Assembly (NCBI GenBank): GCA_030278955.1
Contig: JAOANR010000003.1
Location: 22,095,050-22,159,049 of the forward strand
Direction: 5' to 3'
Source: Hygrophila difformis
Lineage: Eukaryota > Streptophyta > Magnoliopsida > Lamiales > Acanthaceae
Length of the DNA: 64,000 nucleotides
This document shows, piece after piece, positions 44,572 to 56,192 of this stretch. Made by a program: the position numbers and the translations under genes. Each line of letters opens with the position of its first letter. Position 1 is the stretch's first letter. The notes under the pieces were generated by a model. It was not told where the DNA came from and made no database searches. It was given only the letters and a program-made list of their open reading frames with translations.

Positions 44572-47106
44572 TGTGATACCCCGCAGAGAGTCGTCACGCG
44601 CCGAGGTAAGAATTTAATTTTCAAACCTCAAATATTTTATGCGTGTCAATTATTACATGCATTATCCGAGTGCGAGATTTCTAAGGAGGGTAGACTGTAA
44701 TACCCGAGAAATTACCCGAATGAATTCCGTTCCGTTATTATTATTATTATAAATCCTTTTAATTTTAGAAATTTCAAGTTAATATATGTCAATAATGAGG
44801 ATGACTCTCAATTGCCGTTTCTAATATTTGAATTATAGGATAAGTTTCAATTGGCATAGGATTGTATCTAGACTACCAAATTTGTCAAGGAATTATGGCA
44901 TTTGAAGGAATTATGGCATTTGAAATGTCACATGCCTAGCAATCCTTCCCAACTTATTCCCAATCCAACTTATTTCCAATCCCATTACTTATTCCCAATC
45001 ATGACATGCCTAGCAATTATTTCCAATCCCATTACTTATTCCCAATCCATGACATGCCTAGCAATTATTTCCAATCCCATTACTTATTCTCAATCCATGA
45101 CATGTCTAGCAATTATTCCCAATCCAACCTATTCCCAATCCATGACATGTCTAGCAATTATTCCCAATCCAACCTATTCCCAATCCATGACATGCCTAAG
45201 CAATTATTCCCAATCCATGACATGCCTAGTAATTATTCCCAATCCCATTCATTATTTAATGATACACTAATCAGCCCCCAAAGCCACCCATTTGCACTCC
45301 ATCCAAAAATAGGTTCATTGGAGAGTGTTGCAAGTGTTGGGGCAATCTTAAGGCTTTGATTTGAGGATTTATTGATTCCAATCAACTCTAATGTAAGTTA
45401 GTGTTGTGCCTTTCAAATTTTAGAGCTTTTGGTTGAGTATTCATGGAGATACAACTCGAAATCCATTCCTTGTCAAATCTGTGATTTAGGGTTTCTTCAG
45501 GATAGTTTCTTTTGTTCATCCTTGTTCGTCTAGATCCGTTCGTTTTTGGGAAAACTTTTCTAAATCAAAAATGTTCCTAACACCTTGAATATGATCTCTG
45601 TAAATTTTTATAATTTTTGGACATGTTTTGATCACCCAAATTCGATCTGGTATTTTCTGCATACAAGTTGACAGATTTGATGCATATATGTAGTCAGTTT
45701 TATTGTTCGGTTCACTCTCGCCTATGATTGTTTTTAGTGCTTGATGTCTTCATGAAACTTGTTCTAATATGTGTCTAGAACATTCCTGTAAAATTTCATG
45801 ATTTTTGGAGCAGGTATGAATTTGTTATGAATTTTTGAACTCACTGTGGTCGAATTTACTGAAGCAAGAGAAAGTGTAATTCAATAGCTTTCTGAAATGG
45901 ATTAAAATGACCAGTTTAGAGTCCGAATTTTGAGATGGCTATTTCTATGAAAAATGCTTATTTTGATGATTCCTAGCCACTGTAATTTTTCCAGAATTTT
46001 TAAAAATTGTTTACTGCATTTTTAAAGGCGATTTCAGAAACTGCTATAATGTCATTTTTGGTCGGTAAATGCTATTTTGAATATTCGATGAACTAAGAGT
46101 CGATTGTTACTCGTTTTTGGATACATATGAAATCTGGATATGTGGCGAATATATTGGAATGATAAAAATGTGAATTTTAAACTTTGTAAGCTTTGATCGA
46201 GTGGGATGCCCAATGCTTTAGAGGGTAAGTGCACTTGGCGTGAGCTCGTTGGGCCGCCCCCTCTTTTTATGTGGCCAAAACGGCGCATATGATATTGTGG
46301 TTTCGTGTTAGTAAGAGTCTATACTCCTAGATATATCCGTATGGGTTGTCTAGGGCTCCGGAGCGGTCTGTATAGGGTCACTGCTTTCACATCCCTCGTG
46401 GGTACGAGTCCCAGAGGTGGGTTGATCTGAAAAGGCTTCGGCCCAGGATCGTTGATACCGACGGCTTGTGGACATAAGCGCCCAAGCGGGTAATTTGGAT
46501 GTCCTCGATCAAAACAAACAATGGTAAAATAATGTGTTTGGGCTGTTGCGGGTTTGATTCCCCAAGAATGGTTATTCTCGATGAAAATGAACATTGGTAA
46601 TTAAGCGTGTGAGCATTGGTAATGATGTATGTGGTAAAGTATTAGAATTCCCGTATATTAATTCACTCGTCTATTTTAAAAATTAAATTCCTATCTTTTA
46701 TTACTCTTCTAAAAACTTTAAATTTTGTTATGCTATGCATTAACTTACGCAGTACCGTTTGTACTGATAAATTGTTGTTTTCCATTTTTCGCAGAGTAAG
46801 TCATGGCACTACGGGATGGGAATTTCCGAAGACTTGTCGCACTTGTTTTTAAATTCTTTTACGAATCCCAAACTCATGTTTGGCCGTGTTTGGCCCTTAC
46901 CTTCCGCACTGTTTAAAATTATGTATGTTAGACTTAACTCTGATTTAAACCTTCGGGCACTTATTGAATGGTTTTTAAATTATTTTTAAGTATTGGTACA
47001 ACTTAGCCTTAGCATCTTCTCAAGTGAGCTCGAAATGGTTCGCGTCTTGCTTGGGAAGGTGTGGCGGTAGCATCCCGGCCTGGGTGACCAAAACCGGGGT
47101 GTTACA
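44572..47106 (+). repeat. Gypsy 5' LTR (2535 bp)
   Basis: Starts TGTGATACCCCGCAGAGAG and ends CCGGGGTGTTACA. It includes an internal TGTAATACCCG at 44696 that resembles the start of the other Gypsy LTR family, and a tandem array at 44930-45250. Near 46550 lies a B-box-like GGGTTTGATTCCCCAAG shared with the TR-GAG LTR. Its ORFs are all mirrored in the 3' LTR and not recognised. Confidence 0.95.
44930..45250 (+). repeat. LTR minisatellite (CCCAATCCATGACATG units)
   Basis: About seven imperfect units of roughly 40-50 bp, each containing ATTCCCAATCCATGACATG followed by CCTAGCAATTATT or a variant. The same array lies at 53170-53490 in the 3' LTR. ORFs reading SMTCLAIIPNPTY are products of the repeat. 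Confidence 0.85.
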
Positions 47107-47109
47107 AAG

Positions 47110-47122
47110 TGGTATCAGAGCC
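47110..47122 (+). other. Gypsy primer binding site (tRNA-Met)
   Basis: TGGTATCAGAGCC three bases after the LTR end, complementary to initiator tRNA-Met. Confidence 0.94.
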
Positions 47123-47373
47123 CGAATTTTTTTAAGCTATTATTTTCGGCCCACTATAGAGGCCCAAATTATTCAATATTATTTTTAAAGCATTTTAGAT
47201 ATTATTTCCATGGAAAAAAAAAAAAACTTTATTTTAAAAACCCATGGAAAAAAAAAATAAATCTCAAAAATTCGACAAGTCTCAAATGTTATTATTATTT
47301 TTGGGGGGTGCATATGCATTAATATATGTGCTTGAAATGTGCAAGATATTGATTTGTTAAAATTTATTTTTAG

Positions 47374-47838
47374 ATGGCCGACCCAAAGCTTTTTGACATG
47401 ATGACCGATATGCTATGTTCAATGACTAGTATCATGCATGAGTTAAGACATAGCCGTGATGAGGTTAGTGCATATAAGGACTATGTAAAAGGTATCGAGA
47501 AAGAGTTGGAGAATTTGAGGAATGCTCGACAGCAGGATTTGGGCCGTATCGCTGCTCTTGAAACTCTGTTTCATAAGGAGCAACACAACAACCACATGCT
47601 TAGGGGACGTGTGTTCACCTTGGAGCATGAGATTGTTGACCTTCAAAACCGACTCAATGCACCGGAACCTGAAGAGGAAGAGGAGGAGGACCCGGATATG
47701 TATATTGATATTGAGGGCGTGGATGAGGAGAAACCAGAGGCAGAGGTAGTGGACCCACCGATACCTCTTGACTCCGATGGCGAGTATGAGCATGACAGGG
47801 CACTCCTCGGCTATTCTCCCGATTATCTACTAGATTGA
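47374..47838 (+). CDS. Extra coiled-coil ORF upstream of gag
   Basis: 154 codons, sense strand, between the primer site and gag, starting MADPKLFDMMTDMLCSM. Residues 15-95 show heptad spacing of hydrophobic residues (VSAYKDYVKGIEKELENLRN, GRVFTLEHEIVDLQNRLN) and probably form a coiled coil. Residues 96-154 are strongly acidic (EPEEEEEEDPD) and proline-containing, with an end like GYSPDYLLD. I recognise no family. Chromoviruses usually have a single gag-pol frame, so this is an additional ORF. It is in the element's own sense and open, in a copy with nearly identical LTRs. A role in regulation or particle assembly is speculation. Confidence 0.65.
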   Translation: MADPKLFDMMTDMLCSMTSIMHELRHSRDEVSAYKDYVKGIEKELENLRNARQQDLGRIAALETLFHKEQHNNHMLRGRVFTLEHEIVDLQNRLNAPEPEEEEEEDPDMYIDIEGVDEEKPEAEVVDPPIPLDSDGEYEHDRALLGYSPDYLLD

Positions 47839-48073
47839 TCGCATCGTATCGTTGGATTATCTATTGCTTTTCGTATTTCATATTATCTTGATTTGCCTTC
47901 CTTTGTAGTTGCTTTATAATTTTTTTCCTAAATGATCTAGTGAAGCATTTTCCCTTTCCTTTGTTGCGTCGTCTCTTTTGGAATTCTGCGTACTTGAGAT
48001 GTTAGAACTTACTAACTTGACTACTAACTTACCGTAGAATTTGATTCTTACCCTTGCGTGCTTATCTAACAGA
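47839..48073 (+). other. Spacer before gag
   Basis: AT-rich noncoding leader between the extra ORF and the gag start; no clear splice signals beyond weak acceptor-like sequences. Confidence 0.5.
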
Positions 48074-51000
48074 ATGCCGCCAAGGGGAAGACCGCGAAGG
48101 GAAAACCCTGCCACTAACAATGCCAACCCTATTGTACCCGCCGAAGGTGGGGCACCACTGAACCCGAACGGAGCAAATGGGCCAGTGGGTGCAAACCCAC
48201 CCAACGTTGGAGGTCAGGCGGGCGCCGTACCCAATGTTGTGGACGCACGGCTGAGGACAGTAGAGCAAGTCCTCATAGCATTGGGCAATGCCGAGGTTAA
48301 TAGGGCCCAAGCGGCGGTACCTCCGCCGGCAGCCCGTATTAACTATCTGGCAATGGTAAACCCCTACCAACCGCCCCATTACGAGGGACAGGAGGATCCC
48401 GCAAAGCTAGAAGACTGGATCAGGACATTTGACAAGCTTTTGAACGCCGTCAGATGTCCCGAGAATGAGAAAGTGAGAGTGGCGACGTACTACTTAAGTG
48501 GGGAGGCGGATGAGTGGTGGCAGAACCACCAAGGAGGGCTAGCTGATGGCGAGCAAGTTTATTTTTGGGAAGAATTCAAGGAGATGATGAGAGAGAGATT
48601 TTACCCCCTTAGCACGAAGACTGCTAAGTACGAAGAGTTTATCAACCTTCGTCAGGGTACTCAGACGGTACAGGAATACTATGCGAGGTTCAAGGAACTC
48701 GTCCGTTTCGCTCCAAGGCTGGTACCGACTGATGCTGACAAAGCCCAGAAATTTGAGATGGGGCTAAACCTCGGCATCAGAGAGATTTTAGTTGGCGGAC
48801 AACACACAACTCTGCAGGCTGTTTATGATCGTGCAGTGGCAATCGCACGGGTACAACAGCTGAAGCGCAAGGACCATGGGGAGTCGAGCAAGGGCCTAAA
48901 CAACTTTGATAAGAAGAACCGGAACAATAACACTGGAAATCACTTCAGGAGGGGAAATGACCAAGGGAGAAATGACGGTCAGAAGAGGCCAGATAACAGA
49001 GAATTCAATCGAGGAGGTCAAGGAAACCGGAGGCCGGATAACCAGGGCGCCTTCATACCCAGATGCCAGAAGTGCGACATTCCGCACTTGGTGCGTGAAT
49101 GCCCAAGACCGGGGCATTGTTACCGGTGTGGCCAAGAAGGCCATATGAAAAAGGAGTGCTGGATGAGAGAGGATCGTATCGAGAAGAGGCCGGATCTGCT
49201 GAACCGTCCTCAAGGGAACAGGCCAGCTGGCGCGAACCAGCAAACCAATCAAGGTCAGAAGGTTCCACAGGCACAGAGGCCACCTCTAAATCACAACCAA
49301 CAGGGAAATCAGGGGGGAGCAATGGGACGCTTGAACGTGATCAACCAAGCGGATTTGGCCGCTCAGGGAGAAGTGATCACTGGTACGTTTACTGCTTTAA
49401 GCGTACCCGTTAAAGTTTTGTTCGATTCAGGCGCGAGCTGTTCTTTAATATCTACAAGGATTATATCTGCCTTAGATCTTCCAGCGCCTAAGAACATTAA
49501 CTTAGGAATTCAATTACCATCGGGCAAGGTGATATCGTGTTTGAAACGATACGATGGAACCCCGATAGTAATCAAGAACTTAGAATTCTTTGCGAATCTA
49601 GTTGAGTTTGATCTTGGGGATTTCGACGTCATCTTAGGCATGGATTTTCTGACTCAATACAAAGCTGTTATTGAGTGCCAGAAGCAGAAGATTTCCTTAG
49701 CCAAGAGTCGAGGGAGGAAGGTTGTGTATTACATGCAGCCTCGAAAGAAAAACGCTAAGGTAGTGAATGCCTTGAGGTTCTACAATCTCATACGGAAAGG
49801 CTATCACTTATATGCATGCTATGTGCATAACCTCAACGATGAGGGAAACAAGATCAACGAGATCCCAGTCATAAATGAATATCCTGACGTTTTCCCAAAA
49901 GATATTCCAGGGATGCCACCTGAGCGAAAGGTTGAGTTCACGATTGATCTGGTACCTGGAACCGAACCGGTATCCAAGGCACCTTATCGCATGGCACCAG
50001 CGGAAATGAAAGAGCTAAAGGAACAACTAGAAGAGTTGTTATCAAAGGGTTACATTCGACCGAGTACGTCACCTTGGGGAGCGCCAGTCCTATTCGTTAA
50101 GAAGAAGGACGGTGGACTTCGGCTATGCATAGACTACAGAGGTCTTAATCAAGTAACGATTAAGAATAAATACCCGCTACCCAGGATCGAAGACCTTTTC
50201 GACCAACTAAGAGGAGCTTCGGTATTTTCCAAGATTGACCTGAGATCGGGATACCACCAACTGCGTATAGCCGAGAAAGACATACCGAAGACAGCGTTTC
50301 GTACGAGATATGGGCACTACGAGTTCACTGTAATGTCCTTTGGTCTCACAAACGCTCCCGCAGTATTCATGAATCTCATGAATAGTGTTTTCCGAGAGTT
50401 GCTGGATTCTTGTGTCGTCGTATTCATCGATGACATTCTAATTTACTCAAGGGACGATGAGGAGCATACGAAACATTTGCATCAAGTACTCGGAACTCTG
50501 AGGAGAAATCAGTTATACGCAAAACTGTCGAAATGCGAATTTTGGATGAAGGAAGTCGCATTTTTGGGGCACATAGTATCGGCTAAGGGAGTGTCGGTTG
50601 ACCCGGCAAAAATATCGGCAGTGATTGATTGTCCGGCACCGACAAGTCAGACAGAAGTAAGAAGCTTTCTTGGACTAGCCGGATACTACAGAAGATTCGT
50701 GAAAGATTTCTCCAAGATTGCAAGGCCAATGACCCAACTGCTGAAGAAGGGGTTAAAGTTCGAATGGACTACAGAGTGCGAAAAGTCTTTCAAAGAACTC
50801 AAGAAAAGACTTACGACAGCGCCAGTCCTGACACTTCCATCAGAAACGGAAGATTTTGAAGTGTACAGTGACGCTTCAAAAGAAGGACTCGGGTGTGTAC
50901 TTATGCAAAACCAGAAGGTTATTTCCTACGCATCGCGACAACTCAAGCCACATGAGGAGAATTATCCGACGCATGATCTAGAATTAGCCGCGGTGGTGTT

Positions 51001-52099
51001 CGCTCTCAAGATTTGGCGACACTACTTATACGGGCGAACGTGTCGGATGTTCACGGACCACAAGAGCCTCAAGTACATATTTACTCAAAAGGAGTTAAAT
51101 ATGAGGCAACGGAGATGGCTTGAGTTAATCAAGGACTACGACCTGGATATAGCCTATCACGAAGGAAAAGCAAACGTCGTGGCAGACGCATTGAGCCGAA
51201 AGGCGAAGCACACGACAAACACTCTTATTTTACCGTCAGGAATATATATGGACTTAGCAAGGTTAGAAACTGAACTAGTCCATTATGGGACTGTGGTAGA
51301 AAGGGTAAATGCCGTGACGATTGAATCTACCGTATTTGACGAGATTCTGGCAGCTCAGCCGGATGATGAGAATCTCAAGAGGATCAAGGAGAAGATGGAC
51401 GAGGGAAAAGCGGTAGGATTCACAATCCACGATGACGGGAGTATTCGCTTTAAAGGGAGGTGGTGCGTTCCTCACAAGTGTGAGGAATTGAAGCAAAAAT
51501 TGATGGAAGAAGGCCACAGTACGCCTTATTCAGTACACCCTGGTGGTGATAAGCTGTACAAAGATTTGAAGAAAATCTATTGGTGGCCGAGAATGAAGAG
51601 AGATGTTGCGGATTTTGTGGCTAAATGTATAACTTGCCAAAAGGTAAAGGCAGTACGGCAAAAGCCATTGGGATTGGTGAAACCGTTGGAGATCCCAAGT
51701 TGGAAATGGGATAGCATCTCCATGGACTTTGTCTCGGGCTTACCAAGATCTCCTCGAGGGATGAACAAAATTTGGGTAATAGTTGATCGGTTAACAAAGA
51801 CTGCCATCTTTATACCAATGAAAGACAATTGGTCGATGGATCAACTAGCCAAGGCGTATATTGATAATGTGGTTCGAAGACACGGAGTGCCACATGATAT
51901 TATTTCTGACCTAGACAGTAGATTTGTCTCAAATTTTTGGACAAAATTACAAGAAGCCTTGGGAACCCAAATCAAGATGAGCACAGCCTTTCATCCGATG
52001 ACCGACGGTCAGACTGAGCGGACAATTCAAACGCTTGAGGATATGCTTAAGCGTGTGTACTTGAATTCAAGGGAAGTTGGGAGAACCACTTACCGCTAA
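48074..52099 (+). CDS. gag-pol: Gypsy GAG-POL polyprotein (frameshifted near the end)
   Basis: About 1341 codons from [12 protein letters not shown]; this Met is preferred over an upstream one because it aligns with the GAG at 4149. The GAG domain lies at about residues 85-250. Zinc knuckles lie near 330-362 ([27 protein letters not shown]), and protease near 450 ([12 protein letters not shown]). RT runs over about 620-800, with catalytic [12 protein letters not shown]. RNase H lies at about 925-1045 ([25 protein letters not shown]). The integrase zinc HHCC lies at about 1140-1190 and the catalytic core has [18 protein letters not shown] and [14 protein letters not shown]. The frame leaves the family pattern at about 52048-52051 and stops at 52099. 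A one-base deletion explains this; its remainder is at 52100-52770. Confidence 0.95.
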   Translation: MPPRGRPRRENPATNNANPIVPAEGGAPLNPNGANGPVGANPPNVGGQAGAVPNVVDARLRTVEQVLIALGNAEVNRAQAAVPPPAARINYLAMVNPYQPPHYEGQEDPAKLEDWIRTFDKLLNAVRCPENEKVRVATYYLSGEADEWWQNHQGGLADGEQVYFWEEFKEMMRERFYPLSTKTAKYEEFINLRQGTQTVQEYYARFKELVRFAPRLVPTDADKAQKFEMGLNLGIREILVGGQHTTLQAVYDRAVAIARVQQLKRKDHGESSKGLNNFDKKNRNNNTGNHFRRGNDQGRNDGQKRPDNREFNRGGQGNRRPDNQGAFIPRCQKCDIPHLVRECPRPGHCYRCGQEGHMKKECWMREDRIEKRPDLLNRPQGNRPAGANQQTNQGQKVPQAQRPPLNHNQQGNQGGAMGRLNVINQADLAAQGEVITGTFTALSVPVKVLFDSGASCSLISTRIISALDLPAPKNINLGIQLPSGKVISCLKRYDGTPIVIKNLEFFANLVEFDLGDFDVILGMDFLTQYKAVIECQKQKISLAKSRGRKVVYYMQPRKKNAKVVNALRFYNLIRKGYHLYACYVHNLNDEGNKINEIPVINEYPDVFPKDIPGMPPERKVEFTIDLVPGTEPVSKAPYRMAPAEMKELKEQLEELLSKGYIRPSTSPWGAPVLFVKKKDGGLRLCIDYRGLNQVTIKNKYPLPRIEDLFDQLRGASVFSKIDLRSGYHQLRIAEKDIPKTAFRTRYGHYEFTVMSFGLTNAPAVFMNLMNSVFRELLDSCVVVFIDDILIYSRDDEEHTKHLHQVLGTLRRNQLYAKLSKCEFWMKEVAFLGHIVSAKGVSVDPAKISAVIDCPAPTSQTEVRSFLGLAGYYRRFVKDFSKIARPMTQLLKKGLKFEWTTECEKSFKELKKRLTTAPVLTLPSETEDFEVYSDASKEGLGCVLMQNQKVISYASRQLKPHEENYPTHDLELAAVVFALKIWRHYLYGRTCRMFTDHKSLKYIFTQKELNMRQRRWLELIKDYDLDIAYHEGKANVVADALSRKAKHTTNTLILPSGIYMDLARLETELVHYGTVVERVNAVTIESTVFDEILAAQPDDENLKRIKEKMDEGKAVGFTIHDDGSIRFKGRWCVPHKCEELKQKLMEEGHSTPYSVHPGGDKLYKDLKKIYWWPRMKRDVADFVAKCITCQKVKAVRQKPLGLVKPLEIPSWKWDSISMDFVSGLPRSPRGMNKIWVIVDRLTKTAIFIPMKDNWSMDQLAKAYIDNVVRRHGVPHDIISDLDSRFVSNFWTKLQEALGTQIKMSTAFHPMTDGQTERTIQTLEDMLKRVYLNSREVGRTTYR

Positions 52100-52770
52100 T
52101 TGAATTCTCGTATAACAACAGTTACCATGCTAGCATTGGCACGGCACCGTTCGAAGCTCTCTATGGACGCAAGTGTCGCAGTCCGCTATGCTGGACAAAG
52201 GATGAAAATTCTGTAGTTGTTGGACCTCAGCTCATTGAAGATATGAGTAAACAGATCCAGATTGTCCAACAAAAGATGAAAGCCGCACAAGATCGCCAAA
52301 AGAACTATGCCGACACGAGGCGACAAGAGTTGGAATTCCAAGTGGGAGACAAGGTCATGCTAAAGGTGTCACCCATGAAGGGGGTGATGCGATTTGGCAA
52401 ACGAGGGAAGCTGAGTCCTCGTTACATTGGTCCATACGAGATTTTAGACCGTGTAGGTACCTTGGACTACCGATTGGCTCTTCCACCGGAATTATCACGG
52501 GTGCACAACGTGTTTCATATTTCTCAGCTGAAGAAATATGTGCACGATCCAACTCACGTCTTACAAACTGATGTGATTGAGCTGGATGATGACCTGACGT
52601 ATGAGGAGTATCCGATCGAGATACTTGACGTCAAAGAAAGAGTTACAAGAAACAAGATCGTGAGAATGGTAAAGGTACTATGGTCTAATCATGGTACAGA
52701 AGAAGCGACGTGGGAGTTGGAATCGGATATGAAGCAGAAGTATCCCAACCTTTTTCAACACGACTCGTGA
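52052..52770 (+). pseudogene. Displaced C-terminus of POL: integrase tail and chromodomain
   Basis: In a different frame from the upstream polyprotein the sequence continues with [33 protein letters not shown] and GDKVMLKVSPMKGVMRFG. HNVFHISQLKKYVHDP and a chromodomain-like end follow (PIEILDVKERV, KVLWSNHGTEEATWELE). Intact chromoviruses have this region fused to the integrase. It stops at 52768-52770, just before the polypurine tract. Confidence 0.92.
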
Positions 52771-52771
52771 G

Positions 52772-52811
52772 CAGTTATGGGGACATAACTGTAGTCCTAA
52801 GGGGGGGAGGA
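52772..52811 (+). promoter_or_regulatory. Pre-PPT hairpin and polypurine tract
   Basis: CAGTTATG, loop GGGA, CATAACTG (52772-52791) forms a perfect 8-bp stem. The purine run AAGGGGGGGGAGGA then ends at the 3' LTR. Same layout as 5603-5641 and 5303-5340. Confidence 0.87.
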
Positions 52812-55346
52812 TGTGATACCCCGCAGAGAGTCGTCACGCGCCGAGGTAAGAATTTAATTTTCAAACCTCAAATATTTTATGCGTGTCAATTATTACATGC
52901 ATTATCCGAGTGCGAGATTTCTAAGGAGGGTAGACTGTAATACCCGAGAAATTACCCGAATGAATTCCGTTCCGTTATTATTATTATTATAAATCCTTTT
53001 AATTTTAGAAATTTCAAGTTAATATATGTCAATAATGAGGATGACTCTCAATTGCCGTTTCTAATATTTGAATTATAGGATAAGTTTCAATTGGCATAGG
53101 ATTGTATCTAGACTACCAAATTTGTCAAGGAATTATGGCATTTGAAGGAATTATGGCATTTGAAATGTCACATGCCTAGCAATCCTTCCCAACTTATTCC
53201 CAATCCAACTTATTTCCAATCCCATTACTTATTCCCAATCATGACATGCCTAGCAATTATTTCCAATCCCATTACTTATTCCCAATCCATGACATGCCTA
53301 GCAATTATTTCCAATCCCATTACTTATTCTCAATCCATGACATGTCTAGCAATTATTCCCAATCCAACCTATTCCCAATCCATGACATGTCTAGCAATTA
53401 TTCCCAATCCAACCTATTCCCAATCCATGACATGCCTAAGCAATTATTCCCAATCCATGACATGCCTAGTAATTATTCTCAATCCCATTCATTATTTAAT
53501 GATACACTAATCAGCCCCCAAAGCCACCCATTTGCACTCCATCCAAAAATAGGTTCATTGGAGAGTGTTGCAAGTGTTGGGGCAATCTTAAGGCTTTGAT
53601 TTGAGGATTTATTGATTCCAATCAACTCTAATGTAAGTTAGTGTTGTGCCTTTCAAATTTTAGAGCTTTTGGTTGAGTATTCATGGAGATACAACTCGAA
53701 ATCCATTCCTTGTCAAATCTGTGATTTAGGGTTTCTTCAGGATAGTTTCTTTTGTTCATCCTTGTTCGTCTAGATCCGTTCGTTTTTGGGAAAACTTTTC
53801 TAAATCAAAAATGTTCCTAACACCTTGAATATGATCTCTGTAAATTTTTATAATTTTTGGACATGTTTTGATCACCCAAATTCGATCTGGTATTTTCTGC
53901 ATACAAGTTGACAGATTTGATGCATATATGTAGTCAGTTTTATTGTTCGGTTCACTCTCGCCTATGATTGTTTTTAGTGCTTGATGTCTTCATGAAACTT
54001 GTTCTAATATGTGTCTAGAACATTCCTGTAAAATTTCATGATTTTTGGAGCAGGTATGAATTTGTTATGAATTTTTGAACTCACTGTGGTCGAATTTACT
54101 GAAGCAAGAGAAAGTGTAATTCAATAGCTTTCTGAAATGGATTAAAATGACCAGTTTAGAGTCCGAATTTTGAGATGGCTATTTCTATGAAAAATGCTTA
54201 TTTTGATGATTCCTAGCCACTGTAATTTTTCCAGAATTTTTAAAAATTGTTTACTGCATTTTTAAAGGCGATTTCAGAAACTGCTATAATGTCATTTTTG
54301 GTCGGTAAATGCTATTTTGAATATTCGATGAACTAAGAGTCGATTGTTACTCGTTTTTGGATACATATGAAATCTGGATATGTGGCGAATATATTGGAAT
54401 GATAAAAATGTGAATTTTAAACTTTGTAAGCTTTGATCGAGTGGGATGCCCAATGCTTTAGAGGGTAAGTGCACTTGGCGTGAGCTCGTTGGGCCGCCCC
54501 CTCTTTTTATGTGGCCAAAACGGCGCATATGATATTGTGGTTTCGTGTTAGTAAGAGTCTATACTCCTAGATATATCCGTATGGGTTGTCTAGGGCTCCG
54601 GAGCAGTCTGTATAGGGTCACTGCTTTCACATCCCTCGTGGGTACGAGTCCCAGAGGTGGGTTGATCTGAAAAGGCTTCGGCCCAGGATCGTTGATACCG
54701 ACGGCTTGTGGACATAAGCGCCCAAGCGGGTAATTTGGATGTCCTCGATCAAAACAAACAATGGTAAAATAATGTGTTTGGGCTCTTGCGGGTTTGATTC
54801 CCCAAGAATGGTTATTCTCGATGAAAATGAACATTGGTAATTAAGCGTGTGAGCATTGGTAATGATGTATGTGGTAAAGTATTAGAATTCCCGTATATTA
54901 ATTCACTCGTCTATTTTAAAAATTAAATTCCTATCTTTTATTACTCTTCTAAAAACTTTAAATTTTGTTATGCTATGCATTAACTTACGCAGTACCGTTT
55001 GTACTGATAAATTGTTGTTTTCCATTTTTCGCAGAGTAAGTCATGGCACTACGGGATGGGAATTTCCGAAGACTTGTCGCACTTGTTTTTAAATTCTTTT
55101 ACGAATCCCAAACTCATGTTTGGCCGTGTTTGGCCCTTACCTTCCGCACTGTTTAAAATTATGTATGTTAGACTTAACTCTGATTTAAACCTTCGGGCAC
55201 TTATTGAATGGTTTTTAAATTATTTTTAAGTATTGGTACAACTTAGCCTTAGCATCTTCTCAAGTGAGCTCGAAATGGTTCGCGTCTTGCTTGGGAAGGT
55301 GTGGCGGTAGCATCCCGGCCTGGGTGACCAAAACCGGGGTGTTACA
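52812..55346 (+). repeat. Gypsy 3' LTR (2535 bp)
   Basis: Direct repeat of 44572-47106 with about three differences (for example near 53478, 54605 and 54785). Followed by the duplication CCGAC. Confidence 0.96.
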
Positions 55347-55463
55347 CCGACACATCGGCTTTGTGATAATTAGTGGACATTTTTGACAATTTGCTCTAAA
55401 GTTAATTAATGAATGAGTTTAATATCTAATATTAAGCATTCTTCACAATATATATACATAGGT

Positions 55464-55633
55464 GGGATGAGGACCTAGCCCAAGCGGTTAAGTCCCTTGA
55501 CTTCTAACGGAAGGTTGGAGGTTCGATTCCCACCGGCCCCCTATCCCTCCCTTTATTTCCCCTTTGTAATTGTGTGGCATGGGCTCCCACCACCCCTTTC
55601 CAGGCCTTCAATGGCTCCTCCAAAAAAAAAATA
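55464..55633 (+). repeat. Complete tRNA-derived SINE
   Basis: The head GACCTAGCCCAAGCGGTTAAG (A box) and GGTTGGAGGTTCGATTCCC (B box) precede a pyrimidine-rich body and an A-run tail. It is flanked by a 13-bp duplication TATATACATAGGT (55451-55463, 55634-55646). The long duplication is typical of L1-type target-primed insertion. It serves as the family reference for the SINE parts at 15.4, 16.2/26.0 and 57.4 kb. Confidence 0.87.
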
Positions 55634-55646
55634 TATATACATAGGT

Positions 55647-56160
55647 ACAGCTGTAAATAGAACAAACAGTTCGTGAGCTGAGCTCGTTTCGACACGTGTT
55701 CATTCGTTAACAGCTCGTTCGGTAAGTTAAACGAGCCGAGCTCAAACACATAATTTGGTTTGTGTGTTCGTTCGTTAAGTTCGCGAACAGATCGGAATTT
55801 TTTTTAATGAAATATATATTATAAAAAATAAAAATTTTATCTAGTTGTTCTTTCCATTTTTCATTTTTATTAATTCACATTTCTCTCATAAATTATATTA
55901 CAATATACTTTATATTTTCATACCTAATATAATTCTAAAAATAAATAAATTTATTAATAAAATAAATGGTTCGTTAACTGAGCTCGACTAGGCTCGTGTT
56001 CGTTTGTTATTAGCTCGTTCGTAAGGTTAAACGAACAGAGCTCAAACATGAAAATTGGCTCGTTAAGATTTTTGGCTCGGTTCGTGTTCGTTCGTTAAGC
56101 TTAACGAACAAAGCTCAAACACTTGAAGCTCGGGTCGGTTCGGCTCGTTTACAGCTCTAT
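55647..56160. mobile_element. hAT-like MITE rich in AGCTCGTTCG words
   Basis: Starts ACAGCTGTAAATAGAAC and ends GGCTCGTTTACAGCTCTAT, inverted ends, with ACATAGGT duplicated on both sides (55639-55646, 56161-56168). Both halves contain many AGCTCGTTCG/TTCGTTAA words; the centre is AT-rich. Noncoding. Confidence 0.82.
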
Positions 56161-56192
56161 ACATAGGTAATTAAAATTGAATATATTATGAA

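Larger units (their letters stand above)
44572..55346 (+). mobile_element. Young Ty3/Gypsy chromovirus (Tekay-like), 10.8 kb
   Basis: Complete structure: two 2535-bp LTRs, Met-tRNA primer site, an extra upstream ORF, gag-pol with chromodomain, polypurine tract, and a perfect target duplication CCGAC (44567-44571 and 55347-55351). Only about three LTR differences were found by eye, so insertion was very recent. LTR length, gag style and the C-terminal chromodomain point to the Tekay/Del lineage of chromoviruses. The chromodomain is thought to guide integration into heterochromatin. One single-base frameshift (about 52048-52051) breaks the polyprotein. It is a plausible helper family for the TR-GAG-like element at 757. 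Confidence 0.95.

Noticed and set aside
44902..45359. Repeat protein reading SMTCLAIIPNPTY
   Set aside because: It lies inside the LTR minisatellite, is present identically in the 3' LTR (53142-53599), and has no independent support.
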